From a virus: a DNA stretch of 41,726 bases. The notes beneath the pieces are model-generated. The model was not told the origin of the DNA. It was given only the letters and a program-made list of their open reading frames with translations, and ran no database searches. The stretch lies in the IMG/VR virus record IMGVR_UViG_3300021197_001748, positions 1 through 41,726 of that record; one strand, given 5' to 3'. Below, piece by piece: positions 7,461 through 14,365 of the stretch; position 1 is the stretch's first letter; the number at the start of each line of letters is the position of its first letter. The position numbers were made by a program, and so were the translations under genes.

Positions 7461-8057
7461 ATGAGCAAGAAACTACTAAGAGAATTTTTCGCACTATGTG
7501 ATGGCGGTATCTGCCAAGACCTTCTAACCGAAGCTGAGAAGAGGTTCGTGGCAGAGGGCGGTATGATCTTGTCTGGTATTTGCCAGAAGGCTAATACCCT
7601 TAATGGAAATGGGCGCGTATATAATGAGGAGATTCTTCGCCGTGAGGTCAAGAATTATCAGAAGCTTATTGATGAGAACCGCGCCCTCGGCGAGCTTGAC
7701 CACCCCGATAGCTCGGTTGTAACCTTGGAGAAAGTTTCTCACAAAGTTACGAAGCTCTGGATGGAGGGCGACGATGTATACGGAAAGTTACAAGTTTTGC
7801 CCACTCCAGCTGGAAACATTCTTCGCTCTTTAGTAGAAAGCGGCGTACAAGTGGGTATTTCCTCCCGTGGGCTTGGCTCGGTGCGTGAGCAGAACGGACA
7901 GACGATCGTCGAAGACGATTTTCAGCTTATCTGTTTTGATATGGTGTCAGAGCCCTCAACACCGGGCGCGTTTATGATGCGAGAGCATAAAGAGCCGTTA
8001 AACGAAAGCAAGGGCGACAAGTTAAATCGCCTATTTAACAGTATTTTGGAAGATTAA
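7461..8057 (+). CDS. gp21: Prohead core protease (gp21-type serine protease)
   Basis: The 198-residue length matches the T4 gp21 family (212 residues). This protease is assembled in the prohead and cleaves scaffold, capsid and internal proteins before DNA packaging. The catalytic histidine is in GELDHPD (His81). The serine is in the VGISSRGLGSV block (Ser134/135), and an acidic partner is probably in the following EDDFQLICFD strand. The early block LSGICQKANTLNGNGRVYN is also family-typical. GAGGAG at 7442-7447 is 13 bases from the ATG, which is longer than usual. The 3' end overlaps the next gene by one base. Substrates in this window should include gp22, gp23 (predicted cut near Glu59) and the leader-bearing protein at 6572. 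Confidence 0.92.
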   Translation: MSKKLLREFFALCDGGICQDLLTEAEKRFVAEGGMILSGICQKANTLNGNGRVYNEEILRREVKNYQKLIDENRALGELDHPDSSVVTLEKVSHKVTKLWMEGDDVYGKLQVLPTPAGNILRSLVESGVQVGISSRGLGSVREQNGQTIVEDDFQLICFDMVSEPSTPGAFMMREHKEPLNESKGDKLNRLFNSILED

Positions 8058-8482
8058 TGAATAAAACAGAACTTAAGAAGCTTTTAAAGCCAATGATCAA
8101 AGAATGTATTAAAGAGGTTATCTTCGAAGAAGGTATTCTTTCTAATATCGTATCAGAAGTGGCTACTGGTCTTGGGGGTGCTACACTAGTTGAATCTAAG
8201 CAACCTGCTCCCACCATAGACTTGGATCAGCAGACACTCTTCAAAGAACAGCAGGCTGCAGTAGAGCGTCAAAAAAACGAACTTCTTACAGCGATCAATA
8301 AAGACGCTTATGGTGGTGTAGATATTTTTGAGGGAACTGCCCCACTTTCAGCAGGTGGTTCTGTAGAGAAGGGACCTCAAGCGCAAGGTCCCTTGTCTGA
8401 TCTTGACCCCAGTGACCCAGGGCTGGATATCTCTAGCATTGTTGGTCTTGCCGGCAACCGCTGGGCTGCGCACTTGAAATAA
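8057..8482 (+). CDS. Unknown head-cluster protein with an amphipathic N-terminal helix
   Basis: The gene overlaps the protease stop by one base (TAATG), so it is probably coupled to it. The 141-residue product starts with a strongly amphipathic segment (LKKLLKPMIKECIKEVIFEE) and a second helix (GILSNIVSEVATGL). The middle is charged and helical, and the tail is Gly/Pro/Asp-rich and disordered-looking, ending GLAGNRWAAHLK. No enzyme motif is visible. Position beside gp21 suggests a prohead core or protease-associated protein, but I cannot assign a function. Confidence 0.65.
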   Translation: MNKTELKKLLKPMIKECIKEVIFEEGILSNIVSEVATGLGGATLVESKQPAPTIDLDQQTLFKEQQAAVERQKNELLTAINKDAYGGVDIFEGTAPLSAGGSVEKGPQAQGPLSDLDPSDPGLDISSIVGLAGNRWAAHLK

Positions 8483-8492
8483 CGGAAGAAAA

Positions 8493-8750
8493 ATGACAAT
8501 TAATGTAAAGATTACACCCAAGAATAGACATGAGAGTTCGGATCGAATGATTCGAAGATTTATTAAAAGAACAAAGAAGATTAAATTGATGGATGAACTT
8601 CGCGATCGGCGCTATTATGTGAAGCCCTCGGAAATTAAAAGAGTGGAGAAAAGAAGACGAATCTCAGAAAATAAAAAACGTGTTCGACAGGAAAAGGCTA
8701 TTTTGCTTGAAGAGCCTAATTATAATAGAAAAAAGAAAACAAGGAGATAA
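8493..8750 (+). CDS. rpsU-like: Phage-encoded ribosomal protein bS21 homologue
   Basis: This 85-residue, very basic protein follows the bS21 pattern. A short beta start (INVKITPKNRHESSDRMI) leads into a helix RRFIKRTKKIKLMDELRDRR, then YYVKPSEIKRVEKRRR and an Arg/Lys-rich tail. Cellular bS21 reads similarly, with RRF, a Lys-rich helix, an RRR-x-[FY]-x-KP box and a KR-rich end. bS21 is the last protein to join the 30S subunit, next to the anti-Shine-Dalgarno end of 16S rRNA, and it affects initiation. Phage bS21 genes are known in aquatic phages. Here the gene lies among late head genes, 10 bases after its neighbour and 3 bases before the next, so it is probably expressed late. Action on host ribosomes is inferred. 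Confidence 0.85.
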   Translation: MTINVKITPKNRHESSDRMIRRFIKRTKKIKLMDELRDRRYYVKPSEIKRVEKRRRISENKKRVRQEKAILLEEPNYNRKKKTRR

Positions 8751-8753
8751 AAG

Positions 8754-9248
8754 ATGGCAGTTAATAACCCACAGGGATCTAATACGCCCGCCGGCAACAC
8801 GATGAGCGTCCCCCGGGGGCAGTCTGGCGGTAGAACAAGAAACGTTGTTAATATTAACCAGCCTGGCTCAGAGGGCACCGTTGCTCGCACATATTCACCC
8901 AGTGATAGTGCGGATGCTGTCCCAAGTGGAGCGGCTGCTGGCTTCGCAAACTTTCGCCGACAAAGATATCTCCACGTATCAGCTACAAATCTTAACTCAG
9001 GCGGAAACTTTAAGTTTAAAATATGGTTGTATAATTCAGCGTTTGGACAATGGGCTCCTCTATCGTTCGCTGATGCACAGACCCCAGCTGGAGCTACGAT
9101 GGAAATAACACTAGCCACTGGCAACCCAAACAGTGCTTATTATATTTTTGATATCAACGGCGCTGAAAGAATTTATTTCCAATCAACCGCCTCTATTGGT
9201 AGCGGTGGCACCGGTGCGAAGGTGTTCCTCGGCGTAAACAGTTTTTAG
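8754..9248 (+). CDS. Small beta-rich virion protein, candidate head decoration or fibre component
   Basis: An AGGAG precedes ATG 8754 at good spacing. The 164-residue product has a disordered, Gly/Asn/Pro-rich N-terminal 60 residues. A compact beta domain follows (YLHVSATNLNSGGNFKFKIW, then PAGATMEITLATG, then GAERIYFQSTASIGSGG), ending KVFLGVNSF. This is typical of small capsid-decoration or fibre-base domains but not diagnostic. It opens the fibre-like gene block that separates gp21 from gp22. No transmembrane or catalytic motif is present. Confidence 0.65.
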   Translation: MAVNNPQGSNTPAGNTMSVPRGQSGGRTRNVVNINQPGSEGTVARTYSPSDSADAVPSGAAAGFANFRRQRYLHVSATNLNSGGNFKFKIWLYNSAFGQWAPLSFADAQTPAGATMEITLATGNPNSAYYIFDINGAERIYFQSTASIGSGGTGAKVFLGVNSF

Positions 9249-9257
9249 GAGTATCTA

Positions 9258-11717
9258 ATGCCAGATTATGGATGGGCATATGTAAATCTAGGTGCCCTTA
9301 GTACAATAAGCGGTGGTGCAACCGGATCTGTCACGTTCAGGTCGAACGAGTCTGCTGTTTCCGGTACTAGTGCTTTTATCTATGCTACCGCCTCTAACAA
9401 GGTGGGGCTGGGTATTAACACCCCCGGCAAAGATGTGGTCAACACACTACCCAGTTACATTCTAGATATTTCCGCTAGTAACGGCGATTTTACTGCTGTG
9501 CGTATGCACGGCGACCTACAAGTAACTGGCTCAGCGCACATTTCTGGAACCCTAACTGTTAATAGCCTCCACGCAAACACGGTAATTTCTTCTAGCAATC
9601 TTGTGGTTCGAGACCCCATCATCGGGATGGGTTTTGGTAAGGGCGGCGCGGAGACGGGCTCCGTTGGTGATCGAGGGTTGGTCCTCGGTCTCGCTGGCAA
9701 CAACAACCAAGCATTCCTCTGGGATCAGACCTCTGGGAGCTTTGTCCTGGGCAAGGTCGGGTCTGCCGGCGCGGATCAGAGTGTATACGATATTCCCAAT
9801 GGCGATCTAAGCACACTCAGGCTCGGCGATCTAACCGCATCAAATTCTGTTAGCGCCTCAGTATTTTATGGAAATGGAGAACACCTATCGGGAATCGCAG
9901 CAGGTGCTGTTACTTCGTATACTAACGCCTCCAATAACAGAATCATATCTTCAGTAAATTCAAGTACAATTAACGCAGAAGAAAACCTAACTTTTGACGG
10001 CAGCACACTAAAAGTTGTGGGCGCCACGTCTGGGTCTGGCACTTTTCATTCCGTTGGCGCAGCGACCTTTGGGAGCAGCATAGCAGCCACAGGGTCCATC
10101 AGTGGGTCTACAGGGCAATTTGGAAATATAACGTTAAACGGAGTAACCGCAAGTACGATTTCCGGCTCTGGAGTGTTGCAGACAGCCGGCGCCACGGTTT
10201 TGGGCGGTACACTAAATGTTACTGGCGCCACTATTTTTGCTAGTACAATCAAGGCAGCAAATCTAGGCACTGATACTGATAACACAGTCGTAATTGTTAA
10301 TAGCTCTGGATTCCTCAAGACAGACGAGATTGACAGTAGGGTCTTTGGCTCAACCCTTGTCGACGGCAACGGCTCATCCGGACAGCTGACTCTTTGGAAT
10401 GACTCAGACACCGTTCAGGGATCCTCGGCACTAACATACGACGGCAGCACACTTAAGATCGATGACGCTATTTCCGGCTCTGGCGCCATCCATGCAGTGG
10501 GGGCAGCGACCTTCGGCACTACTTTAGCTGTCACTGGTTCCACCACCTTGCAAGAAACCACAGTAGCTGGCGATCTCCTGGTTGCGCAAAAAATAATTCA
10601 CAATGGTGATACCGACACTTTTCTAAAGCTTGAAACAGACAAGGTAGAATTTACTGTCGGCAACGAAATTCTTCTAACGCTAACTGAAGATACACAGGAT
10701 ATAGTGACTGTAGGCGACGGCGGCGATGTGGACTTCCAAGTCAAGACGTCAGCCGAAGATCACACAATATTTGTCCAAGGGTCTAGCGACTTAATCGGTA
10801 TACGTAATTCATCGCCGACTGCAGTTTTACATATGTCCCAATCCGGCGGTAGTTCTGCATGTGTAGAGCCACTTTTGAGGATTGACCATCCGGGTGATGT
10901 TTCTGGTAAGCCAACTAATGAATCGTTATTCTATGTTACTGGAGCAAACCCTGACGATTACTTTGAAGCCCACGTGGGAATCAACACATCTACCCCCGAG
11001 GGCGCACTTCACGTTAAGTCCAAAGAGGGGACAAATTCTCTGGTTGTTCGAGATGGCAAGGTAGTCATTGGGCATAATAGTGCTGCAGCAAAGTTTCAAA
11101 TTCGACAGGGTATTGGGGGCGCTTCTGACCGGGACGTTTTCCTCGCAGAAGCTCTGTTGAGTAACGACCAGGTTACCAATCTCTTCTATATCACAGGATC
11201 AGCTACTGGCACAGGATTCTTTGGATCAATGAACACCGGCAGCCACTTGGCTGTTTCCGGCACGTCCTTCCTTACAGACGTAACCGCTTCAGTGGGCTTC
11301 AGTGGGTCCATTGGAAACTTCCAGACTCTTAATATCGGAAGCGTTGCAGTCGTGGGCGGTACCGTTAATAACACAACTATTGGTGGTACCACTCCCGCTC
11401 CAGTCAACCAAACAGCAGGAACAGTCCAGTATCGATCAAAGAACGCAAACTATACAGTCGCCGCTGATGATTATATTATCGGTGTTGCCCCCACTGGCTC
11501 ATTTGTATTAGGTCTCCAAGCTGCCAGCTCCGCTGGAACGGGTAGACTGTTAATTGTTAAGGATGTGGGGGGCACTGCTGGCACAAACAACATCACAATT
11601 GAGCCTAATGGGTCCGAGAAGATTGATGGGCAGCTACGTCTCGTCATTGCAGAAAACTCAGGATCAGTAACGATCTTCTGTGATGGGTCAAACTACTTTG
11701 TAGCAGGAACTAGATAA
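9258..11717 (+). CDS. Large fibre-like virion protein
   Basis: The 819-residue product is dominated by Ser/Thr/Gly/Val/Ala-rich beta repeats such as LQVTGSAHISGTLTVNSL, TFDGSTLKVVGATSGSG and TYDGSTLKIDDAISGSG, typical of elongated trimeric phage fibres. Segments of the type VGINTSTPEGALHVKS are common in environmental phage fibre proteins. The C-terminal ~100 residues (from about YTVAADDYIIGV to GSNYFVAGTR) form a domain that recurs in the proteins at 13789, 14366 and 19568. AGGAG lies just upstream of the ATG. The end overlaps the next gene by one base. Its place in the head-gene cluster rather than with tail-fibre genes leaves open a head-attached fibre (whisker- or vertex-type); a host-binding role is inferred. 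Confidence 0.75.
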   Translation: MPDYGWAYVNLGALSTISGGATGSVTFRSNESAVSGTSAFIYATASNKVGLGINTPGKDVVNTLPSYILDISASNGDFTAVRMHGDLQVTGSAHISGTLTVNSLHANTVISSSNLVVRDPIIGMGFGKGGAETGSVGDRGLVLGLAGNNNQAFLWDQTSGSFVLGKVGSAGADQSVYDIPNGDLSTLRLGDLTASNSVSASVFYGNGEHLSGIAAGAVTSYTNASNNRIISSVNSSTINAEENLTFDGSTLKVVGATSGSGTFHSVGAATFGSSIAATGSISGSTGQFGNITLNGVTASTISGSGVLQTAGATVLGGTLNVTGATIFASTIKAANLGTDTDNTVVIVNSSGFLKTDEIDSRVFGSTLVDGNGSSGQLTLWNDSDTVQGSSALTYDGSTLKIDDAISGSGAIHAVGAATFGTTLAVTGSTTLQETTVAGDLLVAQKIIHNGDTDTFLKLETDKVEFTVGNEILLTLTEDTQDIVTVGDGGDVDFQVKTSAEDHTIFVQGSSDLIGIRNSSPTAVLHMSQSGGSSACVEPLLRIDHPGDVSGKPTNESLFYVTGANPDDYFEAHVGINTSTPEGALHVKSKEGTNSLVVRDGKVVIGHNSAAAKFQIRQGIGGASDRDVFLAEALLSNDQVTNLFYITGSATGTGFFGSMNTGSHLAVSGTSFLTDVTASVGFSGSIGNFQTLNIGSVAVVGGTVNNTTIGGTTPAPVNQTAGTVQYRSKNANYTVAADDYIIGVAPTGSFVLGLQAASSAGTGRLLIVKDVGGTAGTNNITIEPNGSEKIDGQLRLVIAENSGSVTIFCDGSNYFVAGTR

Positions 11718-12547
11718 TGACTATATTGACTGGCTCATTGACCAGTCTGCAGATAAGTGGCAGCAGCTGGGTCCAAAGAAAAGATACAGGCGCAGAAGTT
11801 CTCTTAGACATGGACTTTACGCAATTAGCAAACCAGAATCTCACCAGTGGACAATTTAACAGCATCGGCGGAATTAGCGTCGACGTTCTAACAGGCGGAA
11901 GTCCGTTTTTTAAAGTGGTGAACGGCGAAGGTATTTCTTATAGCGATAACGGCACCGGATTCGCATATCTGTACTATTACCCCTATAACACTTTTACGGG
12001 CTCAACCTTAAATATTGCAGATAGGCTTAGAGTGGTCGCCCAATTTAGTGGAACTCTCTCTTCTGCGGCTGCTAGCACAAATCCCGATTATTTTGCACTA
12101 GGTATGTCGGCGCAAAACAATACATTTGTACTTACATGCGCCGGTCCCAATAGCAGCTACAGCAATAAATTTGTACACTATAATCAGTTTACTGTTAACA
12201 GCTACGCCTCGAATACTACCGCAATCACTCAAACGGGTGTAACAACTTCTGTGACGGGAGCAATACGCCTGGAGTTCGATGGTCAGCAGGGTAATTTTTA
12301 TACCGGCGCTGATAGAAAAACCAGCCCACCAGGTCTGACCGAATTCCCAGCTCCTGGCGACATAACCCCTCAAGGAAGAGTGCGTATGCTTACAAACACA
12401 GGGCAGCCTAAACTAATTAACAACTATGTGGCTCCATTCACCTCAAGCCAGTATACTTCAATTTTCATAGGCTTTGATGCTAACGCAACAGGTGACTTTT
12501 CGGGCTCTTTGCAGCGGTTGACGATATTTAGATATGGAGCAAACTAA
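11717..12547 (+). CDS. Beta-rich structural protein, copy 1 of a duplicated gene
   Basis: The start ATG overlaps the previous stop (TAATG). The 276-residue product shares an ordered set of motifs with the protein at 12728: SSWV near the N-terminus, a Dx[DN]FT...NQ[NT]L box (DMDFTQLANQNL), a PFFKVVNGEGIS box, DRLRVVAQFSGT, and a C-terminal L-T-R-I/F-R-Y-G motif (LTIFRYGAN). It looks like a beta-sandwich, possibly carbohydrate-binding, but no family is recognised. It is followed by the 59-residue gene at 12547, and the same arrangement repeats downstream. Part of the fibre-like block. Confidence 0.7.
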   Translation: MTILTGSLTSLQISGSSWVQRKDTGAEVLLDMDFTQLANQNLTSGQFNSIGGISVDVLTGGSPFFKVVNGEGISYSDNGTGFAYLYYYPYNTFTGSTLNIADRLRVVAQFSGTLSSAAASTNPDYFALGMSAQNNTFVLTCAGPNSSYSNKFVHYNQFTVNSYASNTTAITQTGVTTSVTGAIRLEFDGQQGNFYTGADRKTSPPGLTEFPAPGDITPQGRVRMLTNTGQPKLINNYVAPFTSSQYTSIFIGFDANATGDFSGSLQRLTIFRYGAN

Positions 12548-12726
12548 TGCAGGTTCAGGAAACAAGAATACAGCATGTTGGAGCAGGAGTGTCTAGCCAG
12601 ACAGCCGCCGTTGCATTATTTCAGATTTTAATATCCCTGCAGGATTTTGATAATATCGGCACTGATAATGCGCGTATTGCCCTAATTGATCAAATCATTG
12701 CCGCTATAAACGAGGCTAGAGGGTAA
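12547..12726 (+). CDS. 59-residue helical protein, copy 1 of a duplicated small gene
   Basis: The ATG at 12547 overlaps the preceding TAA (TAATG). I translate 59 codons to TAA at 12724-12726. The product begins MQVQETRIQHVGAG and ends with a helical part containing FDNIGTDNARIALIDQI and then AINEARG. This matches the 60-residue product at 13600, whose C-terminal half reads LDNITTDEQKLALWEQI then AITAARG. The paralogy and the identical placement behind duplicated large genes make it a real gene despite its size. The function is unknown; a small partner or chaperone of the protein encoded just upstream is a reasonable inference. Confidence 0.7.
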   Translation: MQVQETRIQHVGAGVSSQTAAVALFQILISLQDFDNIGTDNARIALIDQIIAAINEARG

Positions 12727-12727
12727 T

Positions 12728-13600
12728 ATGGGTCTCTCAATAGACGATAGTAGTTGGGTCCTATCTGATGCTGAAGGTGCGGCGGAGGTTGTCTTTGATA
12801 TAAACTTCACAGAGATGACAAACCAAACCCTTAGCGCGGGAGTTAACGCAATAACTGGAGCTAACAATATATTTGTAACACTAGTCGACAGCCCTCCATT
12901 CGTAGCAATTGTAAATGGAGAAGGATTATCAGCACGTTGTGTTACCGGAGACCAGGTACTTGTAAACCTAGACTTAACTGGAGCAATAAACGCCGGCAAG
13001 GCGGCGTCCGACCCGGGTCGCTTTGACCCCAGGGATAGGTTGAGGATAGTCGCAGAGTTTAGCGGCACGACAATAACCGGCGCCGGCGCCAACGGTGATG
13101 GGTTCTACATTGCTATTGGCAATGGGATGCTAACAGAAATTGGTTCCGGGGAGTTTTCCGGAACACCAATATCTACGGATGCTGCTATTACAGCTATTCA
13201 CATTGATTCGAATAATGGCAACAAACTTACACCTAGAATTTGGTCTAAAATAGAAGGCACCTACACAGAAAAAGATTATACGGGAACAAACGAGCGTGCT
13301 GTGACAACCGGTCACACTTACGTTATTCAAGATGTCGATGTAAGGCAGGGCTCCTGTTGGGCAAGATATAAGACCGGGAGTAACCCCATGGCTCCCTACA
13401 GCGTTGGGCTCCCAACACCAGACGATTTGACAACTTTCGGTCGTTCTAGGCTAGACGCATCATCGGCAGTCGCAATTGCTTCCGATCACAGTCCGTTTAC
13501 TGGCTCTGTTATAGCTAACGTTGTTTTTTGGGCACCGGTGACCGCTGTCTCTGCATCGCTTACGAGAATAGCTCTTTTGCGATATGGGTATGTAAAATAA
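12728..13600 (+). CDS. Beta-rich structural protein, copy 2 of a duplicated gene
   Basis: The gene starts one base after the stop of the small gene before it. The 290-residue product parallels the 276-residue product at 11717: SSWV, DINFTEMTNQTL, PPFVAIVNGEGLS, DRLRIVAEFSGT and a C-terminal RIALLRYGYVK. The centre is more diverged, with a GANGDGFYIAIGNGML stretch and PRIWSKIEGTY. The duplicate is therefore old or fast-evolving. The function is presumed virion surface or fibre. It ends in a TAATG overlap with the second small partner gene. Confidence 0.7.
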   Translation: MGLSIDDSSWVLSDAEGAAEVVFDINFTEMTNQTLSAGVNAITGANNIFVTLVDSPPFVAIVNGEGLSARCVTGDQVLVNLDLTGAINAGKAASDPGRFDPRDRLRIVAEFSGTTITGAGANGDGFYIAIGNGMLTEIGSGEFSGTPISTDAAITAIHIDSNNGNKLTPRIWSKIEGTYTEKDYTGTNERAVTTGHTYVIQDVDVRQGSCWARYKTGSNPMAPYSVGLPTPDDLTTFGRSRLDASSAVAIASDHSPFTGSVIANVVFWAPVTAVSASLTRIALLRYGYVK

Positions 13601-13782
13601 TGGATATTAAGACAACAGATATAGTGAACCTTTTTCAAAACATGGGGAGTGTTCCTACCGAGACTGCTCAGCAAGAAATTGAAATTTCTATTGAGGAATT
13701 GGATAATATCACTACTGACGAGCAGAAACTTGCCCTCTGGGAACAAATTTCTGATGCAATTACCGCAGCGCGCGGTAGTTAG
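13600..13782 (+). CDS. 60-residue helical protein, copy 2 of a duplicated small gene
   Basis: I choose the ATG at 13600, which overlaps the previous TAA, rather than the in-frame ATG at 13528, because the sister gene at 12547 starts in exactly this way and the products then match in length (60 and 59 residues). The sequence is acidic and helical: MDIKTTDIVNLFQ, then SIEELDNITTDEQKLALWEQ, ending ITAARGS. The C-terminal half aligns with its paralogue (DNI-x-TD, AL, QI, A-x-I, ARG). No known family; probably acts with the large protein encoded just upstream. Confidence 0.72.
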   Translation: MDIKTTDIVNLFQNMGSVPTETAQQEIEISIEELDNITTDEQKLALWEQISDAITAARGS

Positions 13783-13788
13783 TATGTC

Positions 13789-14226
13789 ATGGGTAGAAGA
13801 AGATTTAAAGCATTCATTCCCGAAACGCCTCCGCCTGGCTATGGAAAGCCTGCAAATGCCAATACCGGCGACGGATTTGACCTTAAGTGGGCGCCTCCAA
13901 TTGTGAGCCCATCTAGCGATACTGATGTAGATAAAGCTAAAAAGCGGTTGTCTATAACTTCAGATTATTCAGTTACCTCTGCTGACCACTTTGTGGGTAT
14001 TGATACTTCTGGGGGATCCGTGACCTTAACGCTACCATCAAGAGCCTCTGTTGCCGAGGGTAAGATATACATAATAAAAGACGAAGGGGGATCAGCTGCA
14101 ACAAACGCTATAAAAATTGAAACTGCCGATGCTGCTAGAATAGATGATTTAAATTCTGTTTCCCTTATTTCAAACTACGGCGCTGTAAGCATTTATTTCA
14201 ACGCCACAGACTGGCACATCTATTAA
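13789..14226 (+). CDS. Small structural protein carrying the recurrent C-terminal beta domain
   Basis: The 145-residue product starts with a basic, Pro-rich leader (MGRRRFKAFIPETPPPGYGK). The domain shared with the proteins at 9258, 14366 and 19568 follows. Its landmarks are a YSVTSADHFVGIDTSGGSV strand pair, TLTLPS, GKIYIIKDEGG, a TNAIKIET strand, a turn with ID (instead of IDG), and a Y-G-A-V-S-I-Y-F strand ending in W-H-I-Y. The domain looks like a compact beta fold used as a fibre tip or trimerisation unit. No enzymatic residues are evident. It ends the first part of the fibre-like block, 139 bases before the highly expressed gene at 14366. Confidence 0.68.
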   Translation: MGRRRFKAFIPETPPPGYGKPANANTGDGFDLKWAPPIVSPSSDTDVDKAKKRLSITSDYSVTSADHFVGIDTSGGSVTLTLPSRASVAEGKIYIIKDEGGSAATNAIKIETADAARIDDLNSVSLISNYGAVSIYFNATDWHIY

Positions 14227-14287
14227 CACAAATTTAACAGAGTGTATTCCTCCTTTTTAATCGCTTACCTTCTATATAGGAGTGCCA

Positions 14288-14310
14288 GGATCAGGTTTTT
14301 AATCTGATCC
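14288..14310 (+). other. Perfect 7-bp hairpin in the 139-base gap before the gene at 14366
   Basis: GGATCAG at 14288-14294 pairs with CTGATCC at 14304-14310 across a loop of 9 bases. It lacks a 3' U-run. The gap 14227-14365 also holds a second stem at 14321-14338 and a strong ribosome binding site, but no reading frame. Confidence 0.5.
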
Positions 14311-14320
14311 ATTTATAGGT

Positions 14321-14345
14321 CTGGAACATTGGTTCCGGGCTTTTA
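14321..14345 (+). terminator. Weak terminator-like hairpin ahead of a highly expressed gene
   Basis: CTGGAAC at 14321-14327 pairs with GTTCCGG at 14332-14338 (one G-U pair) across ATTG, followed by GC and four T. The stem is short and the T-run poor, so partial termination or an mRNA 5' stabiliser is more likely than full termination. Confidence 0.35.
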
Positions 14346-14350
14346 CCTTT

Positions 14351-14356
14351 AGGAGG
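14351..14356 (+). promoter_or_regulatory. Strong Shine-Dalgarno site for the gene at 14366
   Basis: AGGAGG lies 9 bases before ATG 14366, with a T-rich, unstructured spacer. With the extended site before gp23 it is among the strongest in the window, which fits an abundantly made protein. Confidence 0.75.
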
Positions 14357-14365
14357 GTTTTTTTA

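Noticed and set aside
13528-13599. Upstream ATG in frame with the 60-residue gene.
   Set aside because: ATG 13600 overlaps the previous stop exactly like the paralogous gene at 12547, and gives a matching length.
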